DNA from: Cryomorphaceae bacterium
Lineage (GTDB): Bacteria; Bacteroidota; Bacteroidia; Flavobacteriales; BACL11
Assembly: GCA_014384505.1 (NCBI GenBank)
Contig: JACNFT010000100.1
Location: 1 to 29,074 of the forward strand
Direction: 5' to 3'
Length of the DNA stretch: 29,074 nt
Shown here: one piece after another, positions 16,382 through 23,604 of the stretch
How the letters are laid out: each line of letters starts with the position of its first letter
Position numbering within the stretch: position 1 is the stretch's first letter
The notes under the pieces: model-generated
Told to the model about the DNA's origin: nothing
Database searches by the model: none
The model's input: the letters and a program-made list of their open reading frames with translations, nothing else
Translations under genes and position numbers: made by a program

Positions 16382-17155
16382 TTAGAGAATCCCTAAGCCA
16401 ATAGCAACAGCCATTAGCATGATCATTACTGCAACAGTAATTTGCACAAAAGTAGTTGTGATTTTTTTCAGTAGTTTTTTACCAATTAAAGCGCCAGCAA
16501 ATGCAGCCAGCACAGCCGCTAAAAGAAGATTGATGTTTTCTTCTATTCCCATAGAGGTGTATTTTGTGAAATAAACCGAGACTCTTGAAATATCAATAAC
16601 AGAGGAAATCATTACTCCAGTAGCAATAAAACTCTCTTTGCTCAATCCGTACTTAATTAAAAAAGCACTTCTTAGCGCTCCTTGATGACCAGATAGTCCA
16701 CCAAAAAAACCACTGATAACCCCTCCAATAAATAGTTTGTTTTCAGCAAATTCTAATTTTTTGAAAAAAGGCATTAATTCTAAAAAGGCAAAACCAAACA
16801 TTAAAAAGGCAACCACTACTTTTATAGGAGTTATTACAAAGTATTTCCCACCAAGAGCATAAACATACCACTCTGTGGTTTCGGAAAAGGACATTAACAG
16901 CCATGCACCTATTAATGCACTAATTACAGCAGGAGCACCAAATTTCAGCACAATTCTCCAATTTGCTTCTTTCCCTACCAAATACATTTTAAAAAGATTG
17001 TTCAACAAATGAACAACTCCGGTTAAGGCGATTGCCATTTCAAGAGGAAAGAAAAGAGCAAAAACAGGCATTAAAATTGTGCCTAAACCAAAACCAGAGA
17101 AAAAAGTGAGTAGTGATGCGAAAAATGCCGCTAAGCAGATTAATATTATTTCCAT
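16382..17155 (-). CDS. TSUP (TauE/SafE) family membrane transporter
   Basis: 257 residues, almost entirely hydrophobic, with about eight membrane segments. Two family-like glycine-rich motifs, GFGLGTILMP near the N-terminus and GGLSGHQGALRSAFLI in the middle, mark the two repeated halves. TSUP proteins export or import sulfur-containing anions such as sulfite, sulfoacetate or thiosulfate; the substrate here cannot be told. It starts six bases after pheS and is likely co-transcribed with it, with no obvious functional link. Confidence 0.88.
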   Translation of the reverse strand: MEIILICLAAFFASLLTFFSGFGLGTILMPVFALFFPLEMAIALTGVVHLLNNLFKMYLVGKEANWRIVLKFGAPAVISALIGAWLLMSFSETTEWYVYALGGKYFVITPIKVVVAFLMFGFAFLELMPFFKKLEFAENKLFIGGVISGFFGGLSGHQGALRSAFLIKYGLSKESFIATGVMISSVIDISRVSVYFTKYTSMGIEENINLLLAAVLAAFAGALIGKKLLKKITTTFVQITVAVMIMLMAVAIGLGIL

Positions 17156-17161
17156 CTAAAT

Positions 17162-18178
17162 TTAGATGCTTTTGTCAAACTGCTTTAAGAAACGCACATC
17201 ATTCTCAAAAAATAGCCGTAAATCTTTTACGCCATATTTTAGCATAGCAATTCTTTCAATTCCCATTCCAAAGGCATATCCTGTATATTTTTTAGAGTCA
17301 ATTCCACAGTTCTCCAAAACATTGGGGTCAACCATTCCACAACCTAAAATCTCCAAATAACCAGTGTATTTACATACATTACATCCTTTGCTATTACAAA
17401 TATTACAACTTACATCTACTTCAGCAGAGGGCTCTGTAAATGGGAAATATGAAGGCCTTAATCTTATTTTTGTTTTTTCTCCAAACATTTCTTTTGCAAA
17501 ATAAAGAAGCGCTTGTTTCAAATCGGCAAAACTTACGTTTTCATCAATATATAAACCTTCCACTTGATGAAAAATACAATGTGCTCGAGCTGAAATCGCC
17601 TCATTTCTATATACTCTTCCTGGTGAAAGTGTTCGGATTGGGGGTTTATTACCCTCCATATATCTTACTTGTGCGGATGAGGTATGTGTTCTTAATAAAA
17701 CATCAGGGTTAGTTTGGATAAAAAAGGTGTCCTGCATATCTCTTGCAGGGTGTTCTTCTGGTAAATTTAAAGCAGAAAAATTATGCCAATCATCTTCAAT
17801 TTCTGGCCCTTCTGAAACAGTAAAGCCAATGCGATTAAAAATATCTACAATTTGGTTTCTTACCAAGGAAATAGGATGTCTACTTCCTAAGTTATCTAAG
17901 GAACTTGGACGACTTAAATCAATTTCTTCATTCTCATTTTCAGTGTTGAAATTTCCCTTAAATGCATCTACTTTAGCTTGAGCATTCTGTTTTAAGGCAT
18001 TTATTGCTTCTCCAAATTCTTTTTTATTTTCGTTAGGAACCCGTTTAAATGCAGCAAATAAAGCATTCATTTCCCCCTTTTTTCCTAAAAACTTTAGGCG
18101 AAATTCTTCTGTTTCTTTCTCTGATTTTGAAACAAATTTTTCAACCTCTTGTAGTAATTCCTTTACCTTTTCTAACAT
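17162..18178 (-). CDS. pheS: Phenylalanyl-tRNA synthetase alpha subunit
   Basis: 338 residues, a full PheS. It forms an alpha2-beta2 enzyme with PheT, which is not in this window, and charges tRNA-Phe. An N-terminal coiled-coil arm (about 1-85) is followed by the class II core: motif 1 around HPISLVRNQIVDIF, motif 2 around LSPGRVYRNEAISARAHCIFHQ and motif 3 GYAFGMGIERIAML, with Ala302 in the Phe pocket. Four cysteines at 258, 261, 266 and 269 (CNICNSKGCNVC) form a probable zinc knuckle. Confidence 0.96.
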   Translation of the reverse strand: MLEKVKELLQEVEKFVSKSEKETEEFRLKFLGKKGEMNALFAAFKRVPNENKKEFGEAINALKQNAQAKVDAFKGNFNTENENEEIDLSRPSSLDNLGSRHPISLVRNQIVDIFNRIGFTVSEGPEIEDDWHNFSALNLPEEHPARDMQDTFFIQTNPDVLLRTHTSSAQVRYMEGNKPPIRTLSPGRVYRNEAISARAHCIFHQVEGLYIDENVSFADLKQALLYFAKEMFGEKTKIRLRPSYFPFTEPSAEVDVSCNICNSKGCNVCKYTGYLEILGCGMVDPNVLENCGIDSKKYTGYAFGMGIERIAMLKYGVKDLRLFFENDVRFLKQFDKSI

Positions 18179-18192
18179 TGTAATAATTTATA

Positions 18193-18200
18193 TATATTTG
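18193..18200 (+). promoter_or_regulatory. Probable -7 promoter element
   Basis: TATATTTG, a full TAnnTTTG match, ends 28 bases before the ATG of the lipoprotein gene at 18229. It lies between that gene and divergent pheS. A -33 element is not clear. Confidence 0.45.
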
Positions 18201-18228
18201 CTAATTCAATTACAAAGAAACAATAATT

Positions 18229-18690
18229 ATGCTAAATAGGATTTTTAAAACTATATTATTAGGAGTTTTTGCTCTAGTGATAACATCTACATTTACTTCT
18301 TGCGAAAAAGAAAAAGACACAATAGCTGTAATTATTGTAAAGGATGGTTCTGGAATTGTAGTGCCTAACGCAAGGGTTGTTCTGCATGCAAACCAACTAA
18401 AACAACCATTATATACATATAATCCAGATGATTATACGGATAGATCTCTAGATGCTTTAGTAAAAGCTAACTTAGACACTATTTATAGCTCTACAGGACA
18501 AAATTCAGATTTATTTAAGGCAGAATGGACTGATGATAATGGTAGGGCAGAATTTACACTTCCTTTAGAAATGGTGTTGAATGTGTCAGTTTTAAAAACA
18601 GATGGAAATGATGAGTACTTAGGAGCAAATGTAATTAATATTCAAAAAGAAAAAACGACTACACAGGTTGTGAAGTTGCTTAATTATTAA
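18229..18690 (+). CDS. Lipoprotein with a carboxypeptidase-regulatory-like fold
   Basis: 153 residues with a lipoprotein signal; the lipobox Cys is residue 25 in TFTSCEKEKD. The acidic residues after the Cys do not tell sorting for certain. The mature part (IVKDGSGIVVPNARVVLHAN ... WTDDNGRAEFTLPLEMVLNVSV) has the alternating pattern of a single carboxypeptidase-regulatory or Ig-like beta-sandwich, which often serves as a binding or spacer domain in Bacteroidota envelopes. I cannot name a specific family or role. It overlaps the convergent small gene by 11 bases. Confidence 0.75.
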   Translation: MLNRIFKTILLGVFALVITSTFTSCEKEKDTIAVIIVKDGSGIVVPNARVVLHANQLKQPLYTYNPDDYTDRSLDALVKANLDTIYSSTGQNSDLFKAEWTDDNGRAEFTLPLEMVLNVSVLKTDGNDEYLGANVINIQKEKTTTQVVKLLNY

Positions 18691-19006
18691 AGTATTTTAT
18701 AATAGCTTCCTTCATTAGCAATCCTTGCTTTGCGTCATCAAGATTTTTTAGGGCTTTTAATTCGGTCCAGTGTGGCCATCCGTCTTCATCTACTCTATCA
18801 AACTTATAAAACCCAAAAGGAGTTAGTATCTTACATACTGCAACATGTAGAATATCTACTTTTTCCTCCCGACCAAATCGCTTTATACCCATATTTAATT
18901 CTTGCACACCAATTAAATAAAGGATAGCCTTTAAGTTTATCTCATCATCAAATTGCCTCTCTATTTTTAAAACTAAAGCATCCCATTTTTTATTCAAGTC
19001 ATCCAT
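18680..19006 (-). CDS. Small conserved cytoplasmic protein, function unknown
   Basis: 108 residues, no signal or membrane segment, predicted mostly helical. Recognisable stretches are ILYLIGVQELNMG, GREEKVDILHVAVCKIL and DEDGWPHWTELKAL. I recall proteins of this look as conserved hypotheticals in Flavobacteriia but know no function. It overlaps the lipoprotein gene end by 11 bases and diverges from the CvpA-like gene. A minus-strand TAACTTTG (19018-19011), matching the -7 consensus, lies just four bases before its ATG and would give a nearly leaderless transcript. Confidence 0.75.
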   Translation of the reverse strand: MDDLNKKWDALVLKIERQFDDEINLKAILYLIGVQELNMGIKRFGREEKVDILHVAVCKILTPFGFYKFDRVDEDGWPHWTELKALKNLDDAKQGLLMKEAIIKYFNN

Positions 19007-19039
19007 AATGCAAAGTTAAAATTTTAATATCTTTACGGT

Positions 19040-19573
19040 ATGAATTATTTAGATATTATAATAGCAGTTCCTTTATTATATGGCCTGATAAAAGGCTTTT
19101 CTAATGGACTTGTTAAAGAGGTAACTTCATTATTAGCTTTGTTTATAGGAGTATATGTTGCTATAAATTTTTCAGAATATTTGGAACCAAAATTTGTTGA
19201 TATATTGGATGGTTATCAGGAATTTGTTCCTGTTTTAGCTTTTGGCGTCTTGTTTTTAGTAAGTGTCTTGTGTATAAAAGCGCTAGGCTTTGTTGTTGAT
19301 AAACTAACAAAAGCACTAGCCTTAGGCATTTTTAGCAGGGTGTTCGGAGGAGTTTTTGGATTTTTAAAAGTAGTCGTTATTTTCAGTTTTTTACTCTTTG
19401 TTATTACCGACTATAACTTGGTAAACAAACAAACTAAAGAGGATTCCGTATTGTTCGAACCACTAACGGATGTTGCCGAAATAATAACCCCACAATTAAA
19501 AAAACATCAATCCATTTTAGATAAAATTGAAAAGGGAACTGCAAAAGTAAAAGAAAAAATTAATCCTGAATAG
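19040..19573 (+). CDS. CvpA-family membrane protein
   Basis: 177 residues with four hydrophobic segments in the first 120 residues, starting with LDIIIAVPLLYGLIKGFSNGLVKE, the CvpA/colicin V production pattern. A soluble charged tail follows (ITPQLKKHQSILDKIEKGTAKVKEK). Homologues are inner-membrane proteins linked to envelope homeostasis; the biochemical role is not settled. Its end overlaps convergent pgk by 14 bases. Confidence 0.85.
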   Translation: MNYLDIIIAVPLLYGLIKGFSNGLVKEVTSLLALFIGVYVAINFSEYLEPKFVDILDGYQEFVPVLAFGVLFLVSVLCIKALGFVVDKLTKALALGIFSRVFGGVFGFLKVVVIFSFLLFVITDYNLVNKQTKEDSVLFEPLTDVAEIITPQLKKHQSILDKIEKGTAKVKEKINPE

Positions 19574-20750
19574 CAGTTACTCCAGGAAGTTGCTTTCCTT
19601 CAAGATATTCTAACATAGCACCACCACCTGTTGAAATATAGGATACTTTTTCAGCAAAACCAAACTGCTTTACAGCAGCAACAGAATCACCACCACCCAC
19701 TAATGAAAATGCTCCATTTTGTGTTGATTTACATATTGCCACTCCAATTTGTTTTGTACCATTTGAAAAATTATCCATTTCAAAAACACCCATTGGTCCG
19801 TTCCAAATTATTGTTTTTGAATTCAATATTACCTTAGAAAAGTGAGTGATGCTATCGCTTCCAATATCTAGCCCCATAAATCCATCAGGGATATTTGTAA
19901 TTTCAGAATATTGAATAGTTGCATTATTGTTAAACTCTTTTGCGTTTACTGAATCAGAAGGTAATAATAATTGAACTCCCTTTGCTTTAGCGGCAGTAAT
20001 TAAGCTTTTTGCCAAAGCTACTTTGTCATCCTCCACTAATGAATTACCAATATTTCCACCCATTGCTTTGGCAAAAGTATAAGCCATTCCCCCACCGATA
20101 ATTAGGTTGTCTACTTTGTCAAAAAGTGAAGTAATAACATCAATTTTACCCGTTATTTTAGCACCACCTATAATTGCTGTAAAAGGTCTTTTTGGGTTTT
20201 TAAGTGCAGTTTCTAAGCTATTTATTTCATTGCTGAGTAATAGTCCAAAATATTTATTATTTGGAAAATAATTAGCAATAATGGAAGTAGATGCGTGCGC
20301 TCTGTGTGCGGTTCCAAAAGCGTCATTTACATACACATCCCCAAGCTTAGCCAATTGTTTTGCAAATTCATTATCTCCTGCTTTTTCTTGTGAGTAAAAA
20401 CGCAAGTTTTCTAATACCAATACATCTCCATTTTCCATTTTAGATATATCAGTTAAAGTTTTTCCCCCTATACAGTCGACACTAAAACTAACTTCAGTTT
20501 CAAGCAAGTTAGAGAGGTGTTTAGTAGTATGTTTCAATGAGAATTCTTCTTCAAAACCATTTTCTGGTCTTCCAAGGTGAGACATAATAATTGCTTTTCC
20601 TCCGTCTGCAATTACTTTTTTAATTGTAGGTAGTGCTGCTTTAATTCTACTGTCATCAGTAATATTAAAATGTTTGTCTAAAGGAACATTAAAGTCTACT
20701 CGTATTAAAACCTTTTTTCCTTTTAGAGATATGTCACTTATGTTTTTCAT
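19560..20750 (-). CDS. pgk: Phosphoglycerate kinase
   Basis: 396 residues, the standard length. It transfers phosphate from 1,3-bisphosphoglycerate to ADP in glycolysis. N-terminal substrate motifs are RVDFNVPLD and SHLGRPENG, then the basic-patch region HRAHAST. The C-terminal nucleotide half shows IIGGAKITGK, GGGMAYTFAKAMGG, WNGPMGVFE and the late GGGDSVAAV. It stands alone on its strand, diverging from holB, and with pyk gives two lower-glycolysis enzymes in the window. Confidence 0.97.
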   Translation of the reverse strand: MKNISDISLKGKKVLIRVDFNVPLDKHFNITDDSRIKAALPTIKKVIADGGKAIIMSHLGRPENGFEEEFSLKHTTKHLSNLLETEVSFSVDCIGGKTLTDISKMENGDVLVLENLRFYSQEKAGDNEFAKQLAKLGDVYVNDAFGTAHRAHASTSIIANYFPNNKYFGLLLSNEINSLETALKNPKRPFTAIIGGAKITGKIDVITSLFDKVDNLIIGGGMAYTFAKAMGGNIGNSLVEDDKVALAKSLITAAKAKGVQLLLPSDSVNAKEFNNNATIQYSEITNIPDGFMGLDIGSDSITHFSKVILNSKTIIWNGPMGVFEMDNFSNGTKQIGVAICKSTQNGAFSLVGGGDSVAAVKQFGFAEKVSYISTGGGAMLEYLEGKQLPGVTAIQD

Positions 20751-20793
20751 TTTGTAAAAGTAAAATAAATGCTAAAAATGAGCACAAATTATT

Positions 20794-20801
20794 TATATTT
20801 G
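20794..20801 (+). promoter_or_regulatory. Probable -7 promoter element for the holB operon
   Basis: TATATTTG matches TAnnTTTG fully and ends 17 bases before the holB ATG. It would start the six-gene transcript from holB to scoB. No -33 TTG at the usual distance was found. Confidence 0.5.
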
Positions 20802-20818
20802 ACAGAAATAAATTTTGA

Positions 20819-21970
20819 ATGTTATTTAAAGAGATTATAGGCAATAATTCTGTGAAAAAGCAACTGATTGAGGCGGTTAGAAATAATCGAATTAGTCATG
20901 CTCAGCTTTTTTCTGGTAAAAGTGGTAGTGCCAAACTGGCTTTAGCGCTTGCCTATGCTCAGTTTTTAAATTGCGAAAACAGAACTACAGTTGATTCTTG
21001 TGGAACCTGTTCTTCCTGTTTGAAATTTAATAACCTATCACATCCTGATCTACATTTAGTTATACCAGTTTTAAAAACTAAAGAAGTACAGAACCCTGTA
21101 AGCGACCATTTTATTGGAAACTGGCGAGACTTTATAACTAATAATTATTATGGGTCTTTAAATGGTTGGATTGATTCATTTGGAACTGAAAACAAAACAG
21201 GTCAGCAGGGTACAATTTATAAGGATGAAGCAATTAATATCCATAAAAAGTTAAGCCTTAAAAATTATGAGGCTGAATATAGAGTTGTGTTGATTTGGAT
21301 GCCTGAAAGAATGAATTTGGAAGTATCCAATAAGCTGTTGAAATTATTTGAAGAACCACCAAAGGGGACTATTTTTTTATTGGTAACAGAAAATGCAAAT
21401 CAACTTTTACCAACTATAATTTCAAGATTACAGACGATTAAAATTGCTGATTTTACAGCAGAAGATATTGTTAATCATTTTGGTGAACAGGCTTTATCCT
21501 TGGAAAAGGCAAAGCAGCTTAGGAATTTAACCAATGCTGATTTGGGAAAAATAACTCAAATTTTGGAGGATAAAGAAGGAGAATTAGATTTGTTTTCTGA
21601 CTTTTCGGTTTGGATGCGACTTACCTACAAAATGGATGTTCAGGGAATTTCAAAATGGGTAGATAATCTTTCTTTAAAAGGAAGGAAACAACAAAATCTA
21701 TTCTTATCCTATGCTATAAAAATGGTTAGGGAGTGCTTAATTTATAATTTTGCAAGTGATACCCTACTAAAAACAAACGAAAATGAATTTGCTTTTTTAA
21801 CTAAATTTTCACCATTCATACATGAGGAGAACAGTGTAATGATAACTGAAAAATTAGAAGAATCAATTAAGGCAATTAACCGAAATGCAAATGCAAAAAT
21901 CTTATTTTTTGAGCTTTCACTTCAAATGGTGAAATTCTTAAGACTTAAGCGTAAATTTGCCATAAAATAA
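20819..21970 (+). CDS. holB: DNA polymerase III delta' subunit (clamp loader)
   Basis: 383 residues. AAA+ N-terminal half: SHAQLFSGKSGSAKLALALAYAQ in the Walker A place, a four-Cys zinc module (CENRTTVDSCGTCSSC) and the sensor region LLKLFEEPPKGTIFLLVTEN followed by the SRLQ segment. The P-loop GKSGSAK departs from GxxxxGKT, in keeping with delta' subunits, which do not need to hydrolyse ATP. It helps load the sliding clamp at forks. The C-terminal half is the usual low-conservation collar. It is first in an operon with ricT six bases behind. Confidence 0.9.
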   Translation: MLFKEIIGNNSVKKQLIEAVRNNRISHAQLFSGKSGSAKLALALAYAQFLNCENRTTVDSCGTCSSCLKFNNLSHPDLHLVIPVLKTKEVQNPVSDHFIGNWRDFITNNYYGSLNGWIDSFGTENKTGQQGTIYKDEAINIHKKLSLKNYEAEYRVVLIWMPERMNLEVSNKLLKLFEEPPKGTIFLLVTENANQLLPTIISRLQTIKIADFTAEDIVNHFGEQALSLEKAKQLRNLTNADLGKITQILEDKEGELDLFSDFSVWMRLTYKMDVQGISKWVDNLSLKGRKQQNLFLSYAIKMVRECLIYNFASDTLLKTNENEFAFLTKFSPFIHEENSVMITEKLEESIKAINRNANAKILFFELSLQMVKFLRLKRKFAIK

Positions 21971-21976
21971 AATAAA

Positions 21977-23128
21977 ATGGGTTGTAGTAATTGTAGTACA
22001 TGTGAGGTTTCCGAGAATAGAGGTTCTGCTAACAGTACTGTTTTTGACTGGTTGTATCAAATTGATGCTCCAAAAAGCGAAAACAGTAACTTGGTTGAAG
22101 TGCAGTTTAAAGGAGACAGGAAAGACTTCTATGTTAATTCAGAAGATATAGATATTAGTAGCGGAGACTGGGTAGCTGTTCAGGGAGAAAAGTCAGGACA
22201 TGATATTGGTAAAGTAACAATGAAAGGCGAGCTAGTTGCTTTGCAGATAAAACGTAAAAGTAGAGACGTTGAAAAGGAACCTATCAGAAAACTATTTCGA
22301 ATAGCGTCAGAAAATGACATGCAGATATGGAATGATGCGGTAGCTAATGAAGACGATATTTTAGTAAAGGCAAAACGAATTATTGAAGATTCCAAACTAG
22401 AAATGAAGCTTACAGATGTTGAGTTCCAAGGAGATAATTCAAAAGCAACATTTTATTATACGGCTGAAAAAAGAGTGGACTTTCGTGAGTTGATAAGAGA
22501 GTATTCAAGGAATTTTGGAATTAGGGTAGAAATGCGCCAGATTGGGGTTAGACAAGAAGCTGCCAAAATTGGAGGAATAGGTTCGTGTGGTAGAGAGCTT
22601 TGTTGCTCTACTTGGATGACTGATTTTCCTTCAGTATCAACTAATGCTGCTCGTTATCAACAACTGTCAATTAATCCTCAAAAAATTTCAGGCCAATGCG
22701 GAAGATTAAAGTGTTGTTTGAATTTTGAATTAGATGGCTATATTGAGGCGCTAAAAGATTTTCCAAGCATAAAAGTGCAATTAAAATCAAAAAAAGGAAA
22801 TGCTAAATTTGTAAAATTAGATGTGTTTAAAGGGGTATTATTTTATTTTAATATGGATAATCCAGGTGATTTGCTTGAGCTATCGATTGAGAATGTAAAT
22901 AAAATTATTGCATTGAATAAGAAAGGTGAAATACCTGCAAGCTTTGAAAGTTTTGTAATTGAAATTGAGCAAAAGGAAGTTTCTTTTGAAGACGCTATGG
23001 GTCAAGACAATATTGGTCGTTTTGACAAAAAAAAGAACCCAAAATTTAAAAAGAAAAAAAAAGGAAATTGTCATTGTGGGAAAACTAAAAATCCAAATGG
23101 AAATTGTGATGGATCCCACCGCAATTAA
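21977..23128 (+). CDS. ricT: RicT/PSP1-domain protein with added C-terminal CDGSH-type motif
   Basis: 383 residues. The PSP1 core (about 85-270) has the RicT cysteines in GSCGRELCCSTW (204, 209, 210) and GQCGRLKCCLNFELDGY (241, 246, 247). The N-terminus has a further cluster (MGCSNCSTCE), as seen in other Bacteroidota. In Bacillus, RicT (YaaT) works in the RicAFT complex, which holds [4Fe-4S] clusters and affects RNase Y-dependent mRNA processing; the role in Bacteroidota is not established. After a Lys-rich linker (about 351-362) the protein ends in CHCGKTKNPNGNCDGSH, with Cys365, Cys367, Cys377 and His381. This matches the CDGSH 2Fe-2S ligand pattern C-x-C-x8-C-x3-H except for one extra residue (x9). 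The gene lies between holB and gldH, a recurrent order in the phylum. Confidence 0.92.
   Translation: MGCSNCSTCEVSENRGSANSTVFDWLYQIDAPKSENSNLVEVQFKGDRKDFYVNSEDIDISSGDWVAVQGEKSGHDIGKVTMKGELVALQIKRKSRDVEKEPIRKLFRIASENDMQIWNDAVANEDDILVKAKRIIEDSKLEMKLTDVEFQGDNSKATFYYTAEKRVDFRELIREYSRNFGIRVEMRQIGVRQEAAKIGGIGSCGRELCCSTWMTDFPSVSTNAARYQQLSINPQKISGQCGRLKCCLNFELDGYIEALKDFPSIKVQLKSKKGNAKFVKLDVFKGVLFYFNMDNPGDLLELSIENVNKIIALNKKGEIPASFESFVIEIEQKEVSFEDAMGQDNIGRFDKKKNPKFKKKKKGNCHCGKTKNPNGNCDGSHRN
23069..23119 (+). other. CDGSH-like Fe-S motif at the RicT C-terminus
   Basis: Encodes Cys365 to His381 of RicT, in frame and followed by only two residues. The ligand set 3 Cys + 1 His and the core CDGSH with CxCGKTKN ahead are the hallmarks of the mitoNEET-type 2Fe-2S fold. 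The single motif would need to dimerise or pair with another site to make the usual fold. Confidence 0.65.
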
Positions 23129-23139
23129 ATAGTAATTAT

Positions 23140-23604
23140 ATGATACGGACTTTAGCTTTAATTGGCACAATAGTTATGTTTATTTCATGTGATAGTTCTA
23201 TTGTTTTTGAAGAATATAAAAGCTTTGAAAATCAGAAGTGGAATACTGATAGTGTAGCATTTTTTAACTATGCTAATTCGGATACAACTAGTAAAAACAC
23301 AATCAAAATTAAGTTAAGGCATACGGTTGAATATGAATTTCAGAATTTGTTTTTATTTATTGAAACAGATGTGATGGACACAGTTGAATTGATGTTGGCA
23401 AACAAGGAAGGAATGTGGTTGGGCAGTGGAATTGGTGATGTAAGAGAGTTTGAATTTGAATATCAGAATGCAAAGTTATTTAGTAAAAAAGGATATTATT
23501 CGTTTAAAATTGAACAAGCAATGCGTTATGGAATGGCTGAAAAAATCCAAATACTAAATAATGTTCTTGCCGTAGGGATAAGTATAGAAAAACAAAATGA
23601 GTAG
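23140..23604 (+). CDS. gldH: Gliding motility lipoprotein GldH
   Basis: 154 residues with a lipoprotein signal; the lipobox Cys is residue 17 in MFISCDSS. The body fits GldH: an early EYKSFENQKWNTDSV, then IKLRHTVEYEFQNLFLFIE, WLGSGIGDVREF and a late YSFKIEQAMRYG. GldH is required for gliding in Flavobacterium johnsoniae and is counted among the proteins associated with the T9SS and gliding apparatus. It overlaps the PBP1A gene by eight bases, and the ricT-gldH-PBP1A order supports the call. Presence of gldH alone does not prove the organism glides. Confidence 0.88.
   Translation: MIRTLALIGTIVMFISCDSSIVFEEYKSFENQKWNTDSVAFFNYANSDTTSKNTIKIKLRHTVEYEFQNLFLFIETDVMDTVELMLANKEGMWLGSGIGDVREFEFEYQNAKLFSKKGYYSFKIEQAMRYGMAEKIQILNNVLAVGISIEKQNE

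Noticed and set aside
20819..21970. holB as an active ATPase such as DnaX
   Set aside because: The P-loop GKSGSAK departs from the Walker A consensus and there is no long C-terminal tau/gamma region; size and zinc module fit delta'.
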